This document shows positions 48,796-57,460 of a stretch of 64,000 bases of DNA, piece after piece. A model generated the notes under the pieces. That model saw only the letters and a program-made list of their open reading frames with translations. It searched no databases and was not told where the DNA came from. Source of the stretch: Rhodospirillaceae bacterium (GTDB taxonomy: Bacteria > Pseudomonadota > Alphaproteobacteria > Rhodospirillales > Casp-alpha2). Within the stretch, counting starts at the first letter, position 1, and each line of letters starts with the position of its first letter. The position numbers and the translations under genes were made by a program. The stretch spans positions 1-64,000 of the forward strand of contig NZRL01000132.1 of assembly GCA_002696205.1 (NCBI GenBank). Direction: 5' to 3'.

Positions 48796-48850
48796 AATTC
48801 CGAAGAACAGAACAATCTCTCCATGGGCTTGCCCCAGGGTCCGATTGTGT

Positions 48851-48865
48851 GATTGTATGACAATC
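48851..48865. promoter_or_regulatory. Candidate FadR-type GntR operator
   Basis: GATTGT-ATG-ACAATC perfect palindrome containing TNGTNNNACNA (TTGTATGACAA). Confidence 0.55.
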
Positions 48866-49057
48866 TCATAATAAACCGGCGCATCAAGCACCGGACAAGA
48901 ACAACAACCGGCACCGGCTCGCCGGGCAAAGGGAGGCATCCTTGGACCGGTCGGCGCCGCCGTGCGCCGGGCCGAGCCTGCCGCCCCGCATCCGACCCGC
49001 CAGAAGCCGGCCACGATCACGACAGGCCGCCTCACGGCCGTAACAGAACGGGTTGGG

Positions 49058-49708
49058 ATGAAACTGCATAACGAATTCACGGTCCCCCTGCCGCCGGTGG
49101 CGGCCTGGGACCTTCTTCTGCAGGTGGAGCGTGTCGCCCCCTGCTTCCCCGGCGCAAAACTTCTCGAGGTCAAGGACGACGGCAGCTTCGTCGGCACGGT
49201 CTCGCTGCGTCTCGGGCCGGTGGCTCTGACCTTCAAGGGCACGGCCTCCTACGTCGAGGTCGACAACGACAATCACAAACTGCGCGCCCAGGCCAAGGGC
49301 AACGAGGCCCGCAACCGGGGCACCGCCAGCGCCGACGTCGATTTCCGCATCGAAGCGGAAGACGTCGACGGGGCGCCGGGATCGCGCGTCCTGATCGACA
49401 CGGATTTGACCCTCGCGGGTTCCATCGCGCAATACGCGCGGGGCGGCGGCATGATCGAGGCCACGGCCCAGGTGATGATCGACGACTTCGCCGAAACGCT
49501 GAAGGGCCTGCTCGACCGCGACCGCGTCGCCGAGGCCAAGGCCGAGGCTGCACCCGCCGCACCCACAGGCAGTCCGCAAACGACGGAAACGCCGCGCCCC
49601 GAACCGGAAGCCGCGGCGGAAACCCCAGCGCCCGCCAGCAAGCCGCCGTCCCTGTTCACCATTCTCTGGCGCGCCTTCAAGCGCTGGATTTCCGGGGGCA
49701 AGTCGTGA
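49058..49708 (+). CDS. CoxG-like SRPBCC protein with C-terminal anchor
   Basis: MKLHNEFTVPLPPVAAWDLLLQVERVAPCFPGAKLLEV...; tail PPSLFTILWRAFKRWISGGKS. Confidence 0.9.
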   Translation: MKLHNEFTVPLPPVAAWDLLLQVERVAPCFPGAKLLEVKDDGSFVGTVSLRLGPVALTFKGTASYVEVDNDNHKLRAQAKGNEARNRGTASADVDFRIEAEDVDGAPGSRVLIDTDLTLAGSIAQYARGGGMIEATAQVMIDDFAETLKGLLDRDRVAEAKAEAAPAAPTGSPQTTETPRPEPEAAAETPAPASKPPSLFTILWRAFKRWISGGKS

Positions 49709-50574
49709 AGGCGGCGGCATTCGACTATCACCGCCCGGCGAACCGGGCCGAGGCCCTGGACATGGTGGGCAGCCTGGACAACGCCAAGTTCCTGGCGGGC
49801 GGCCAGTCCCTGGTCGCCATGTTGAACATGCGCTACGCCATCGTCGATCACCTGATCGATCTGAACCACGTCACGGACCTGGCCGGGATCGAGATGACCG
49901 GCGACCGCCTGCGCCTGGGTGCGATGACCCGCCAGCGCGCGGTCAAGGACGACGCGGCGCTGGCCGCCCGCGCGCCGATCTTCGCCGCCGCCCTGGACTA
50001 CGTCGGCCATTTTCAGACCCGCAACCGGGGCACGGTCGGCGGCAGCCTGGGCCATATGGACCCGTCGGCGGAATTGATGGCGCTGGCCACCCTGATGGAT
50101 GCCGAGGTCGAGGTGCAGTCCAAGGCCCAGACCCGCAGCCTTTCCATCGCCGATTACCCCATGGCCTATATGACCCCGGCCATCGAAATGGATGAGATGA
50201 TCACCGGCGTCACCTTCGCCCTGCCCGGCGAAGGACACGGCTGGGGCTTTCATGAACATGCCCAGCGCCACGGCGATTTCGCCATCTGCGGCGTCGCGGC
50301 CTTGATGGAACTCGCGGGCGGGACGATTTCCCGCACGGCGATCACCGTCTTCGGCATCGGCATGGCGCCGCAGCGCGCCCGCGCCGCCGAAGACATGCTG
50401 GCCAGTCAGACGCCGGGCGACGATCTCTACCGCGCCGCCGCTGACGCTTTGGACGACCTCGACTACACCACCGACGCCATGGCGAGCGCGGCCTATCGCC
50501 GCCGCCTTGCCGGCGTGCTGACCCGCCGGGCGCTGGCCGACGCGGCCCGGCGCGCGGGAGGAGACCGCAGATGA
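49705..50574 (+). CDS. FAD-binding medium subunit, xanthine dehydrogenase/CoxM family
   Basis: KFLAGGQSLVAMLNMRYA, FQTRNRGTVGGSLGHMDPSAEL. Confidence 0.93.
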   Translation: MKAAAFDYHRPANRAEALDMVGSLDNAKFLAGGQSLVAMLNMRYAIVDHLIDLNHVTDLAGIEMTGDRLRLGAMTRQRAVKDDAALAARAPIFAAALDYVGHFQTRNRGTVGGSLGHMDPSAELMALATLMDAEVEVQSKAQTRSLSIADYPMAYMTPAIEMDEMITGVTFALPGEGHGWGFHEHAQRHGDFAICGVAALMELAGGTISRTAITVFGIGMAPQRARAAEDMLASQTPGDDLYRAAADALDDLDYTTDAMASAAYRRRLAGVLTRRALADAARRAGGDRR

Positions 50575-51077
50575 CCACGAAATCCATATCCCTCACCGTC
50601 AACGGCAAGACCGTCGACCAAGAGGTCGAACCGCGCACCCATCTGGCCGATTTCCTGCGCCACGGGATCGGTCTGACCGGCACCCATATCGGCTGCGAGC
50701 ACGGCGTCTGCGGCGCCTGTACCGTTCTGGTCGACGGCCAGGCGGTGCGCAGTTGTCTGATGCTGGCCGTCCAGGCCGATGGGGCAGAGGTCACGACCGT
50801 TGAAGGGCTCGCCGGAAATGCCGACGACCTGTCGCCGATCCAGGCGGCGTTCCGTGAATTCCATGGCCTGCAATGCGGCTACTGCACGCCGGGTTTCCTG
50901 ACGTCGTTGACCCAGTTGCTGATGGAAAACCCGGATATCGGCGAAGAAGACCTGCGCAAGGAACTGTCGGGCAATCTTTGCCGCTGCACCGGCTACGCCG
51001 GGATCGTCCGCGCGGCCCTGGCCGCCGCCCAGGCATATAAAGAAGCCGCCGCGACCGGGATGGGAGGCAGCCGATGA
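50571..51077 (+). CDS. 2Fe-2S small subunit, CoxS family
   Basis: GCEHGVCGACTVLVDGQAVRSC; QCGYCTPGFLTSL; LSGNLCRCTGYAGIVRA. Confidence 0.96.
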   Translation: MTTKSISLTVNGKTVDQEVEPRTHLADFLRHGIGLTGTHIGCEHGVCGACTVLVDGQAVRSCLMLAVQADGAEVTTVEGLAGNADDLSPIQAAFREFHGLQCGYCTPGFLTSLTQLLMENPDIGEEDLRKELSGNLCRCTGYAGIVRAALAAAQAYKEAAATGMGGSR

Positions 51078-53422
51078 CGACGCAAATGGTCGGCAAGCCG
51101 ATTCAGCGGGTCGAGGACAAGGACCTTCTGACCGGCAAGGGCAATTTCACCGATGACATCAAATTGCCGGGCACCTTGCATGTGGCGTTCATCCGCGCGC
51201 CCTTCGCCCATGCCCGCATCACGGGCATCGATCTGGACGCCGCCCGTGACCTTGCGGGCGTGCATCTGGTGATGGCGGCGGCGGACCTGCCCGCCCCCGC
51301 CAAGGGCAAACGCATCCTGTTGCAGGTGCCGAACCCGGCGATCGCCGATCCGATCACCCAGGAACCCCTGGTCAGCGACCGCGTCGCCTTCGCCGGCGAG
51401 GCCGTCGCGGTCGTCGTCGCCGACAGCCGCGCCATCGCCGAGGACGCGGCGGAAATGGTCATGGTCGATTACGACCCCCTGCCCACGGTCGCCAACCTGG
51501 CCCAGGCCACGGCGCCCGGCGCCGACAAGGTCCACCCCCATCTCGCCGACAACGTCGCGGCCCGCATCCATGTCGGCTACGGCGATATCGAAAGCGCCTT
51601 CCGCGACGCCGCCCATACGGTTTCGGTCACGCTCGACCAGCATCGCGGCACCGGCAACCCAATGGAGGGCCGCGCCGTGCTGGCCGCGCCCAACGCGCTG
51701 GACGGCGGCATCACCGTCTGGTCCGCGACCCAGGCGCCGCACATCCTGCGCCGCGCCCTGGTCGATATGCTGGAAATGGCGGAAACGGATATCCGTGTCA
51801 TCGCGCCGGACGTCGGCGGCGGCTTCGGCCCCAAGGTTCAGGCCTACCCCGAGGAATTCGTCATTCCGATCTGCGCCCAGATGCTGGGCGTGCCCGTGAA
51901 ATGGATCGAGGACCGGCGCGAACATCTTCTCTGCACCGTGCAGGAACGGGATCAGACCTGGTCCGTCGAAATGGCGGTGGATGCCGAGGGCAAGTTGCTG
52001 GGCGTGCGCGGGCGAATGCAGCACGATCAGGGCGCCTACCTGCCCTGGGGCGTGATCGCGCCCTATATCTCCACCGTCACCATGCCGGGGCCCTACGTCC
52101 TGCCGGCTTACGATCTGGAAACCCAGGTGATGTTCACCAACAAGGTGCCGACGGCACCCCTTCGCGGGGCCGGGCGGCCGCAGGCCGTGTTCGCCATGGA
52201 ACGCCTGTTCGACCTGGCCGCCGACAGGATGGGGTTGGACCGGGCGGAACTGCGCCGCCGCAACCTGATCCCGGCGGAAGCCATGCCCTATTCCGTGGGC
52301 CTGATCTTCCGCGACGGCCAGCCGCTGGTCTACGACAGCGGCGATTACCCCCGTTGCCAGCAGATTGCCGAGGAAAAATCCGGCTGGGCCGATTTCCCGG
52401 CCCGGCGCGAGGCCGCGTTGCGCGAAGGGCACTATATCGGACTGGGCATCGCCAATTACGTCGAAGGCACGGGCCTCGGCCCGTTCGAAGGCGCGACCAC
52501 GCAGGTTCTGCCGTCGGGCCGCATCATGATCAAGACGGGTGCCGCCGGTCAGGGCCAGGGCAACCGAACGGTCTATGCCCAGGTCGCCGCCGAAGCCTTC
52601 AACGTCGATATCTCCCAGGTCGATGTGGAACTGGGCGACACGGGCAAGATCCCCATCGGCGTCGGCGCCTTCGCCAGCCGCCTGATGGTCAACGCCGGGT
52701 CGGCGATCGACGTTTCGGCGGGCACCGTGGTGACCAAGATGAAGAAGATCGCCGCCGCCGCTTTCGAGGTTTCCGAGGACGATCTGGAACTGGTCGACGG
52801 CACCGTCCGGGTGACCGGTGAACAGGGCCCGTCCCTGACCTTCGGCGAGATGGCCCAGATGGCCAGCGGCATGCCCGGATATGTCCTGCCGGGCGGCCAG
52901 GAACCGGGCCTGTTCGCGACCCACTACTTCTCTCCGCCACAGGCCGCCTATGCCAACGGCAGTCACGCCGTGGAGGTCGAGGTCGATCCGGAAACCGGGA
53001 TTGTCCGCATCGCCCGCTACATCGTCGTTCACGACTGCGGGCGGATGGTCAATCCGCTGCTGGTCGAAGGCCAGATTCAAGGCGGCCTGGCCCATGGCAT
53101 CGGCAATGCGTTCCTGGAAAAGATGCGCTACGACGACGACGCCAACCCGGTGACGACGACGCTGGCCGACTATCTGCTGCCCGATGCGGACAACGTGCCG
53201 ACGGCCGAGATTTATCACGTCGAATCCCCGGCCCCGCACAATCCGCTGGGCGTCAAAGGGGCCGGCGAAGGCGGCACCATTCCCGCCGCCGCCGCCGTCG
53301 TCTCGGCGGTGGAAGACGCACTTCGTCCCTTCGGTATTCAGATCGACGAAGCGCCGATCCTGCCCGAACGCATTTGTGAATTGATCGACGCGGCCCGCCA
53401 AGACACTCAGGAGGCTTCATGA
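51074..53422 (+). CDS. Molybdopterin-binding large subunit, xanthine dehydrogenase family
   Basis: DVGGGFGPKVQAYPEEFV, PTAPLRGAGRPQ, GAAGQGQGNRTVYAQV, GVKGAGEGGTIPAAAAV. Confidence 0.95.
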   Translation: MTTQMVGKPIQRVEDKDLLTGKGNFTDDIKLPGTLHVAFIRAPFAHARITGIDLDAARDLAGVHLVMAAADLPAPAKGKRILLQVPNPAIADPITQEPLVSDRVAFAGEAVAVVVADSRAIAEDAAEMVMVDYDPLPTVANLAQATAPGADKVHPHLADNVAARIHVGYGDIESAFRDAAHTVSVTLDQHRGTGNPMEGRAVLAAPNALDGGITVWSATQAPHILRRALVDMLEMAETDIRVIAPDVGGGFGPKVQAYPEEFVIPICAQMLGVPVKWIEDRREHLLCTVQERDQTWSVEMAVDAEGKLLGVRGRMQHDQGAYLPWGVIAPYISTVTMPGPYVLPAYDLETQVMFTNKVPTAPLRGAGRPQAVFAMERLFDLAADRMGLDRAELRRRNLIPAEAMPYSVGLIFRDGQPLVYDSGDYPRCQQIAEEKSGWADFPARREAALREGHYIGLGIANYVEGTGLGPFEGATTQVLPSGRIMIKTGAAGQGQGNRTVYAQVAAEAFNVDISQVDVELGDTGKIPIGVGAFASRLMVNAGSAIDVSAGTVVTKMKKIAAAAFEVSEDDLELVDGTVRVTGEQGPSLTFGEMAQMASGMPGYVLPGGQEPGLFATHYFSPPQAAYANGSHAVEVEVDPETGIVRIARYIVVHDCGRMVNPLLVEGQIQGGLAHGIGNAFLEKMRYDDDANPVTTTLADYLLPDADNVPTAEIYHVESPAPHNPLGVKGAGEGGTIPAAAAVVSAVEDALRPFGIQIDEAPILPERICELIDAARQDTQEAS

Positions 53423-54156
53423 CCCGCACCCCCTTCATGATCGAAACGGAAATGGGGGGTGCTGCCCCCACCATCTGGCTGACCAATTCGGCGGACGGCA
53501 ACCGCCTGACCGGGGACGACATCACGGCTCTGGGCCATGCGGTCCGCGCCGCCGGCGAGGACGCCGCCGCCCGCGTCGTCGTGATCCGCGCCGAAGGCGA
53601 CGATTTCTGCCTGGGCCGCATCCCGACACCGAAGAGGGACCGCCCGCCCTCGGCCCTGACGCTGCAGGAAAAAGTCACCGGGCCGATCATGGGCCTTTAT
53701 GCGAACGTGCGGGCGACGCCCGTGCCCGTGCTGGCCGTGGTTCAGGGCGAGGCCCGGGGTTTCGGTTGTGCCTTCACCGGGCAATGCGATCTGGCGATCG
53801 CGTCGTCGAACGCGACCTTCTCGATGCCGGAAATGGATGTGAATCTGCCGCCGACGCTTGCGATCTCCGCCGTGCTGGGCAAGGTTCCGATCAAGAAACT
53901 GACCCATCTGGTCTACACCCGGGAAAAGATTTCCGCCGAGGAAGCCTTGATGTTCGGTCTGGTCGGCGAAGTCTGCGAGCCGGAAGATTTGAACGCCCGC
54001 ACCGACCATATCATCGGCCAACTGGTCGACCGCCGCCGCCCGGCGCTGGAAACCATCAAGCAGTACCTGGCGACGGCACCCCATGTGGATACCGCCGCCG
54101 CCGCGACAATGGCGGAAGCCATGCTGCCCGTCGTGCTATCGTCGCCGGACGCGTAA
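53419..54156 (+). CDS. Enoyl-CoA hydratase/isomerase family
   Basis: VVIRAEGDDFCLGRI...VLAVVQGEARGFGCAFTGQCDLAIASSNATFSMPEMDV. Confidence 0.9.
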   Translation: MTRTPFMIETEMGGAAPTIWLTNSADGNRLTGDDITALGHAVRAAGEDAAARVVVIRAEGDDFCLGRIPTPKRDRPPSALTLQEKVTGPIMGLYANVRATPVPVLAVVQGEARGFGCAFTGQCDLAIASSNATFSMPEMDVNLPPTLAISAVLGKVPIKKLTHLVYTREKISAEEALMFGLVGEVCEPEDLNARTDHIIGQLVDRRRPALETIKQYLATAPHVDTAAAATMAEAMLPVVLSSPDA

Positions 54157-54192
54157 ACCAGACCACCACCAGACCAACAGGAGTACTCTTCC

Positions 54193-54975
54193 ATGCCCAC
54201 CATCGACGCCAACGGCGAAACCCTGGCCTACGAGCGCGCCGGCAGCGGCCCGGCCCTGGTCCTGATCCACAGCCTGGGCACCAATTCCTGGCTTTGGGCG
54301 GACCAGATCACGCGCTGGAAATCCGATTTCGACGTCATCGCCTTCGACGCGCGCGGGCACGGCGGATCGACCAACAACGGCGGCGTGACCATGAAGAACG
54401 TGGCGGCCGATATCCTGGCGGCATTGGACGCCCTGGGCGTCGGCGAGGCGACCTTCCTCGGCATTTCCATGGGCGGTCTGATTTCCGCCCATATCAACGC
54501 CGCCGCCCCCGAACGGGTCAAAAGCATCGTCATCGCCGACAGCTTCTCGGCCCTGGGCGCCGCCGGGCCGGAAAAGGTCGCGGCCATGGAAGGCCGGATC
54601 GTGCCGATGACCATGGAGGACTGGGGCGCCGCCTATGCGGGCGAAACCCTGCTGCCGACGACCGGCGACGATCTTCGGCGGAAGCTCGCGGGCGGCATCG
54701 CGGCGATGGAGAAAGAAAACTACCTGCAAACCACGCGGTCGGTCTTCACCTCGGACGTCAGCGCCGAAATGGCGGCGATCACCGCCCCCGTGCTGGTCGT
54801 CTGCGGCGACAAGGACGACCGCACGCCGCCGGCGGCCTCGGAAAAGATCGCCGAGATCATCCCGGGCGCCGAGTTGAAGATGATTCCCGATGCGGCCCAT
54901 CTGTCGAACCTGGACAATCCGTCCGGCTTCCACGCCGCCGTCGATCCCTTCCTCGCGGCCAAGGCTGCCGGATAA
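54193..54975 (+). CDS. Alpha/beta hydrolase (3-oxoadipate enol-lactonase-like)
   Basis: VLIHSLGTNSWLWADQ, FLGISMGGLISAHI, VVCGDKDDRTPPAAS. Confidence 0.9.
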   Translation: MPTIDANGETLAYERAGSGPALVLIHSLGTNSWLWADQITRWKSDFDVIAFDARGHGGSTNNGGVTMKNVAADILAALDALGVGEATFLGISMGGLISAHINAAAPERVKSIVIADSFSALGAAGPEKVAAMEGRIVPMTMEDWGAAYAGETLLPTTGDDLRRKLAGGIAAMEKENYLQTTRSVFTSDVSAEMAAITAPVLVVCGDKDDRTPPAASEKIAEIIPGAELKMIPDAAHLSNLDNPSGFHAAVDPFLAAKAAG

Positions 54976-54990
54976 CGGCTGGGGCGGATC

Positions 54991-55698
54991 ATGGCGGAAC
55001 CCCAGGCCCAGACCTCCGGCGTGCTGACGCCGGTCACCCTGGAAAATGCGCCGCTTCGGCGGCGCGTTGCCGCCGCGATCCGCGACGCCATCGAAGTCGG
55101 CAAATTGCCGCCGGGCGCGCGTCTGGTGGAAAAAGACCTGTGCACCGATCTGAACGTCAGCCGCACGTCGCTGCGCGAAGCGCTCCGCGAACTTGAGGCC
55201 GAGGGCCTGGTCACCCATCAGGCGCACAAGGGTCTGGTGGTTTCCCGCATCACCCGGGCCGAGGCGGAAAACGTCTATCGCGTGCGCGCGGCCCTGGAAG
55301 CCCTGATCGTCGAACAGTTCGCCGAGGATGCGGACGTTGAAGCGCTCGCCGACCTGAAGGCGCGGGCAGAGACCCTGCGCCGGGCCTATTCGTCGAACGA
55401 CCTGCGGACGATCCTGGACGCCAAGAAGGATTTCTACGACGGGCTTTGCACCGGGGCGGGCAACCCCCTGGTTCTGGACCTGCTGACCCGCCTGAATTCC
55501 CAGGTCACGCAGCTGCGCGGCCGGTCCCTGATGACCGAGGCTCGGCGGACCTCCTCGATCGCCGAGATCGACGCCCTGATCCGCGCCCTGGCCAAGCGCG
55601 ACGCGGCGGGCGCGCGCAAGGCGGTCCTGCGGCATGTCGAGAATGCCGCCAAGGCCGCCATGGCGACCCTGCCGGCATGCGACGACGCGGCGGATTGA
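54991..55698 (+). CDS. GntR-family regulator, FadR/FCD subfamily
   Basis: PLRRRVAAAIRDAIEVGKLPPGARLVEKDLCTDLNVSRTSLREALRELEAEGLV; FCD domain. Confidence 0.94.
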   Translation: MAEPQAQTSGVLTPVTLENAPLRRRVAAAIRDAIEVGKLPPGARLVEKDLCTDLNVSRTSLREALRELEAEGLVTHQAHKGLVVSRITRAEAENVYRVRAALEALIVEQFAEDADVEALADLKARAETLRRAYSSNDLRTILDAKKDFYDGLCTGAGNPLVLDLLTRLNSQVTQLRGRSLMTEARRTSSIAEIDALIRALAKRDAAGARKAVLRHVENAAKAAMATLPACDDAAD

Positions 55699-55701
55699 CG
55701 G

Positions 55702-55914
55702 TTAGCTGAAGCTGACGACGCCCAATACGTCCTGGAACAGAACCAGGAAAAAGAACACGGCCGCGATGGAGCCGAACAGCAGACGGACGAAATCCTGCTT
55801 GCCGTCTTCGTCCCGATAACGGATGCCGTGCAGGGCGATAAACCCCGTCACCGCGAGAAACACGATGTTGACGATGGGCTCCAATTCGGCGGGCAGTCCG
55901 AGATCCAAGAACAT
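55702..55914 (-). CDS. Small two-TM hypothetical protein
   Basis: MFLDLGLPAELEPIVNIVFLAVTGFIALHGIRYRDEDGKQDFVRLLFGSIAAVFFFLVLFQDVLGVVSFS. Confidence 0.6.
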   Translation of the reverse strand: MFLDLGLPAELEPIVNIVFLAVTGFIALHGIRYRDEDGKQDFVRLLFGSIAAVFFFLVLFQDVLGVVSFS

Positions 55915-55976
55915 GGGAAAAAGGTAGCCGCCCGCCCGCCCGGTGGCAAGCGGTCAACCTGCCTTACGGCAGGCGA

Positions 55977-56537
55977 TCACGGCAGAACCGAGCGGCTCGC
56001 CTTCAGGACGATCTCGTCCGGCGTCGCGGTGGCCTGCAGGTCCTCTTGCGAGACATAGGGCGGAAACTGGGTCGCCGCCTCGCCGGTCGACATGACGGCG
56101 CCCATCACGCCGCTGCCGACCACCAGCACCACGATCCCCGTCGCCACGAGAAACCGGCGCAAGCCGTGAGGCGGCGCCGTAGGGCCGTAATCGTCGTCGT
56201 AGCGATGATAATGCGGCGCCGTGTCGGCGACCCGTCCTGCGTCGTTCAGGCGGATGATCTGGCGCGCGTAATGGCGCGCCCAATGGGGCACCGTGTTGTC
56301 GATCATGTAATTGTGGAACAGGCGGTCGACCTGGTCTTCCGGCAGGTCCGCGCCGTGCCATTCGCGGTAGGCAAGCTGCAGAAGCTGAAATTCGCCGACC
56401 TGGAGGATATTGGCGGCCTGGCCGACTTCGCGCCGGTCCATGTTTTCGACTTCGTCCTTGTCCGGGCGAAGAAGGGTTTCGAAGAATCCGGTCATTTGTT
56501 GGGGCGTCTCCTTATAGAAAGAAGTGATCGTCCCCAC
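55977..56537 (-). CDS. Hypothetical membrane protein
   Basis: One TM (LVATGIVVLVVGSGVMGAVM); intact ORF in a gap. Confidence 0.6.
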   Translation of the reverse strand: MGTITSFYKETPQQMTGFFETLLRPDKDEVENMDRREVGQAANILQVGEFQLLQLAYREWHGADLPEDQVDRLFHNYMIDNTVPHWARHYARQIIRLNDAGRVADTAPHYHRYDDDYGPTAPPHGLRRFLVATGIVVLVVGSGVMGAVMSTGEAATQFPPYVSQEDLQATATPDEIVLKASRSVLP

Positions 56538-56675
56538 CCAACGTCTTTATGGTCATAGCTTGTGACCTATTTTCACCCAATGCAATAGGAAGCACCTCAC
56601 ATTTCAGGGAGCGATCGGGTAGGCTCCCCGTCTCGGACGCCTCGCCGTCATATTTTCCTGAACAAGAGCATCGCC

Positions 56676-57452
56676 ATGACCGACCCCGCCCCCGCCTTCG
56701 ACCTGACCGGCCGCACCGCCCTGGTGACCGGGGCCAGCCGCGGCCTGGGCCTGGAGATCGCCAAGTCGTTGGGCGCCGGGGGGGCAACGGTCTATCTCGG
56801 CGGGCGTGACCTGCCCGCGCTGGACGATGCCTGCGATGCGGTCACCCAGGCGGGTGGCCGGGCGCGGCCCCTGCCCTTCGATGCGACGGACGAGGCCCAG
56901 ACCCTGGCCGCCGTGGAAGATTTGGAAGATGCGCCGGGCGGCGGGCTGGACATTCTGGTCAACGCCGTGGGCGGGCGCATGCGCGGGCCGCAGGACGGCT
57001 TCGACGCCGCCGGCCTGCGCGCCCTGATGGAAACCAACCTGATTTCCGCCTTCACCCTGTCCCGCGCGGCGGCGGCGCAGATGCGCGCCAAGGGACATGG
57101 CCGGATCGTCCATATCACCTCGATCGCCGGCCATGTGGCGCGGGCGAACGATGCCGCCTATACGGCGTCGAAGGCCGGGCTGACCGGCCTGGTCCGCGCC
57201 CTCGCCGCCGAACTGGGCGTGGATGGAATTACGGTCAACTCCGTCGCCCCCGGCTATTTCGTGACCGAGGCCAACCGGCAGATGGCGGAAGACGCCGACA
57301 CCAACGCCTGGCTGGCGCAACGGACCTCGCTCGGCCGCTGGGGTCAGCCGCCGGAGATCGCGGGCGCGGTGCGGTTCCTGGTGTCTGACGAAGCGTCCTA
57401 CGTCACCGGTCAAGTGATCGCCGTGGACGGCGGCTTCCTCGCTCGGTTCTAA
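56676..57452 (+). CDS. SDR-family oxidoreductase
   Basis: TGASRGLGLEIAKSL, YTASKAGLTGLVRALAAEL, VNSVAPGYFVTE. Confidence 0.94.
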   Translation: MTDPAPAFDLTGRTALVTGASRGLGLEIAKSLGAGGATVYLGGRDLPALDDACDAVTQAGGRARPLPFDATDEAQTLAAVEDLEDAPGGGLDILVNAVGGRMRGPQDGFDAAGLRALMETNLISAFTLSRAAAAQMRAKGHGRIVHITSIAGHVARANDAAYTASKAGLTGLVRALAAELGVDGITVNSVAPGYFVTEANRQMAEDADTNAWLAQRTSLGRWGQPPEIAGAVRFLVSDEASYVTGQVIAVDGGFLARF

Positions 57453-57460
57453 TAAAGACT

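Noticed and set aside
50993-53401. 802-aa minus-strand ORF
   Set aside because: Antisense shadow of the CoxL-type large subunit
49058-53422. Aerobic CO dehydrogenase (coxMSL) operon
   Set aside because: No AYXCSFR loop and no coxDEF maturation genes nearby; called as generic molybdenum hydroxylase
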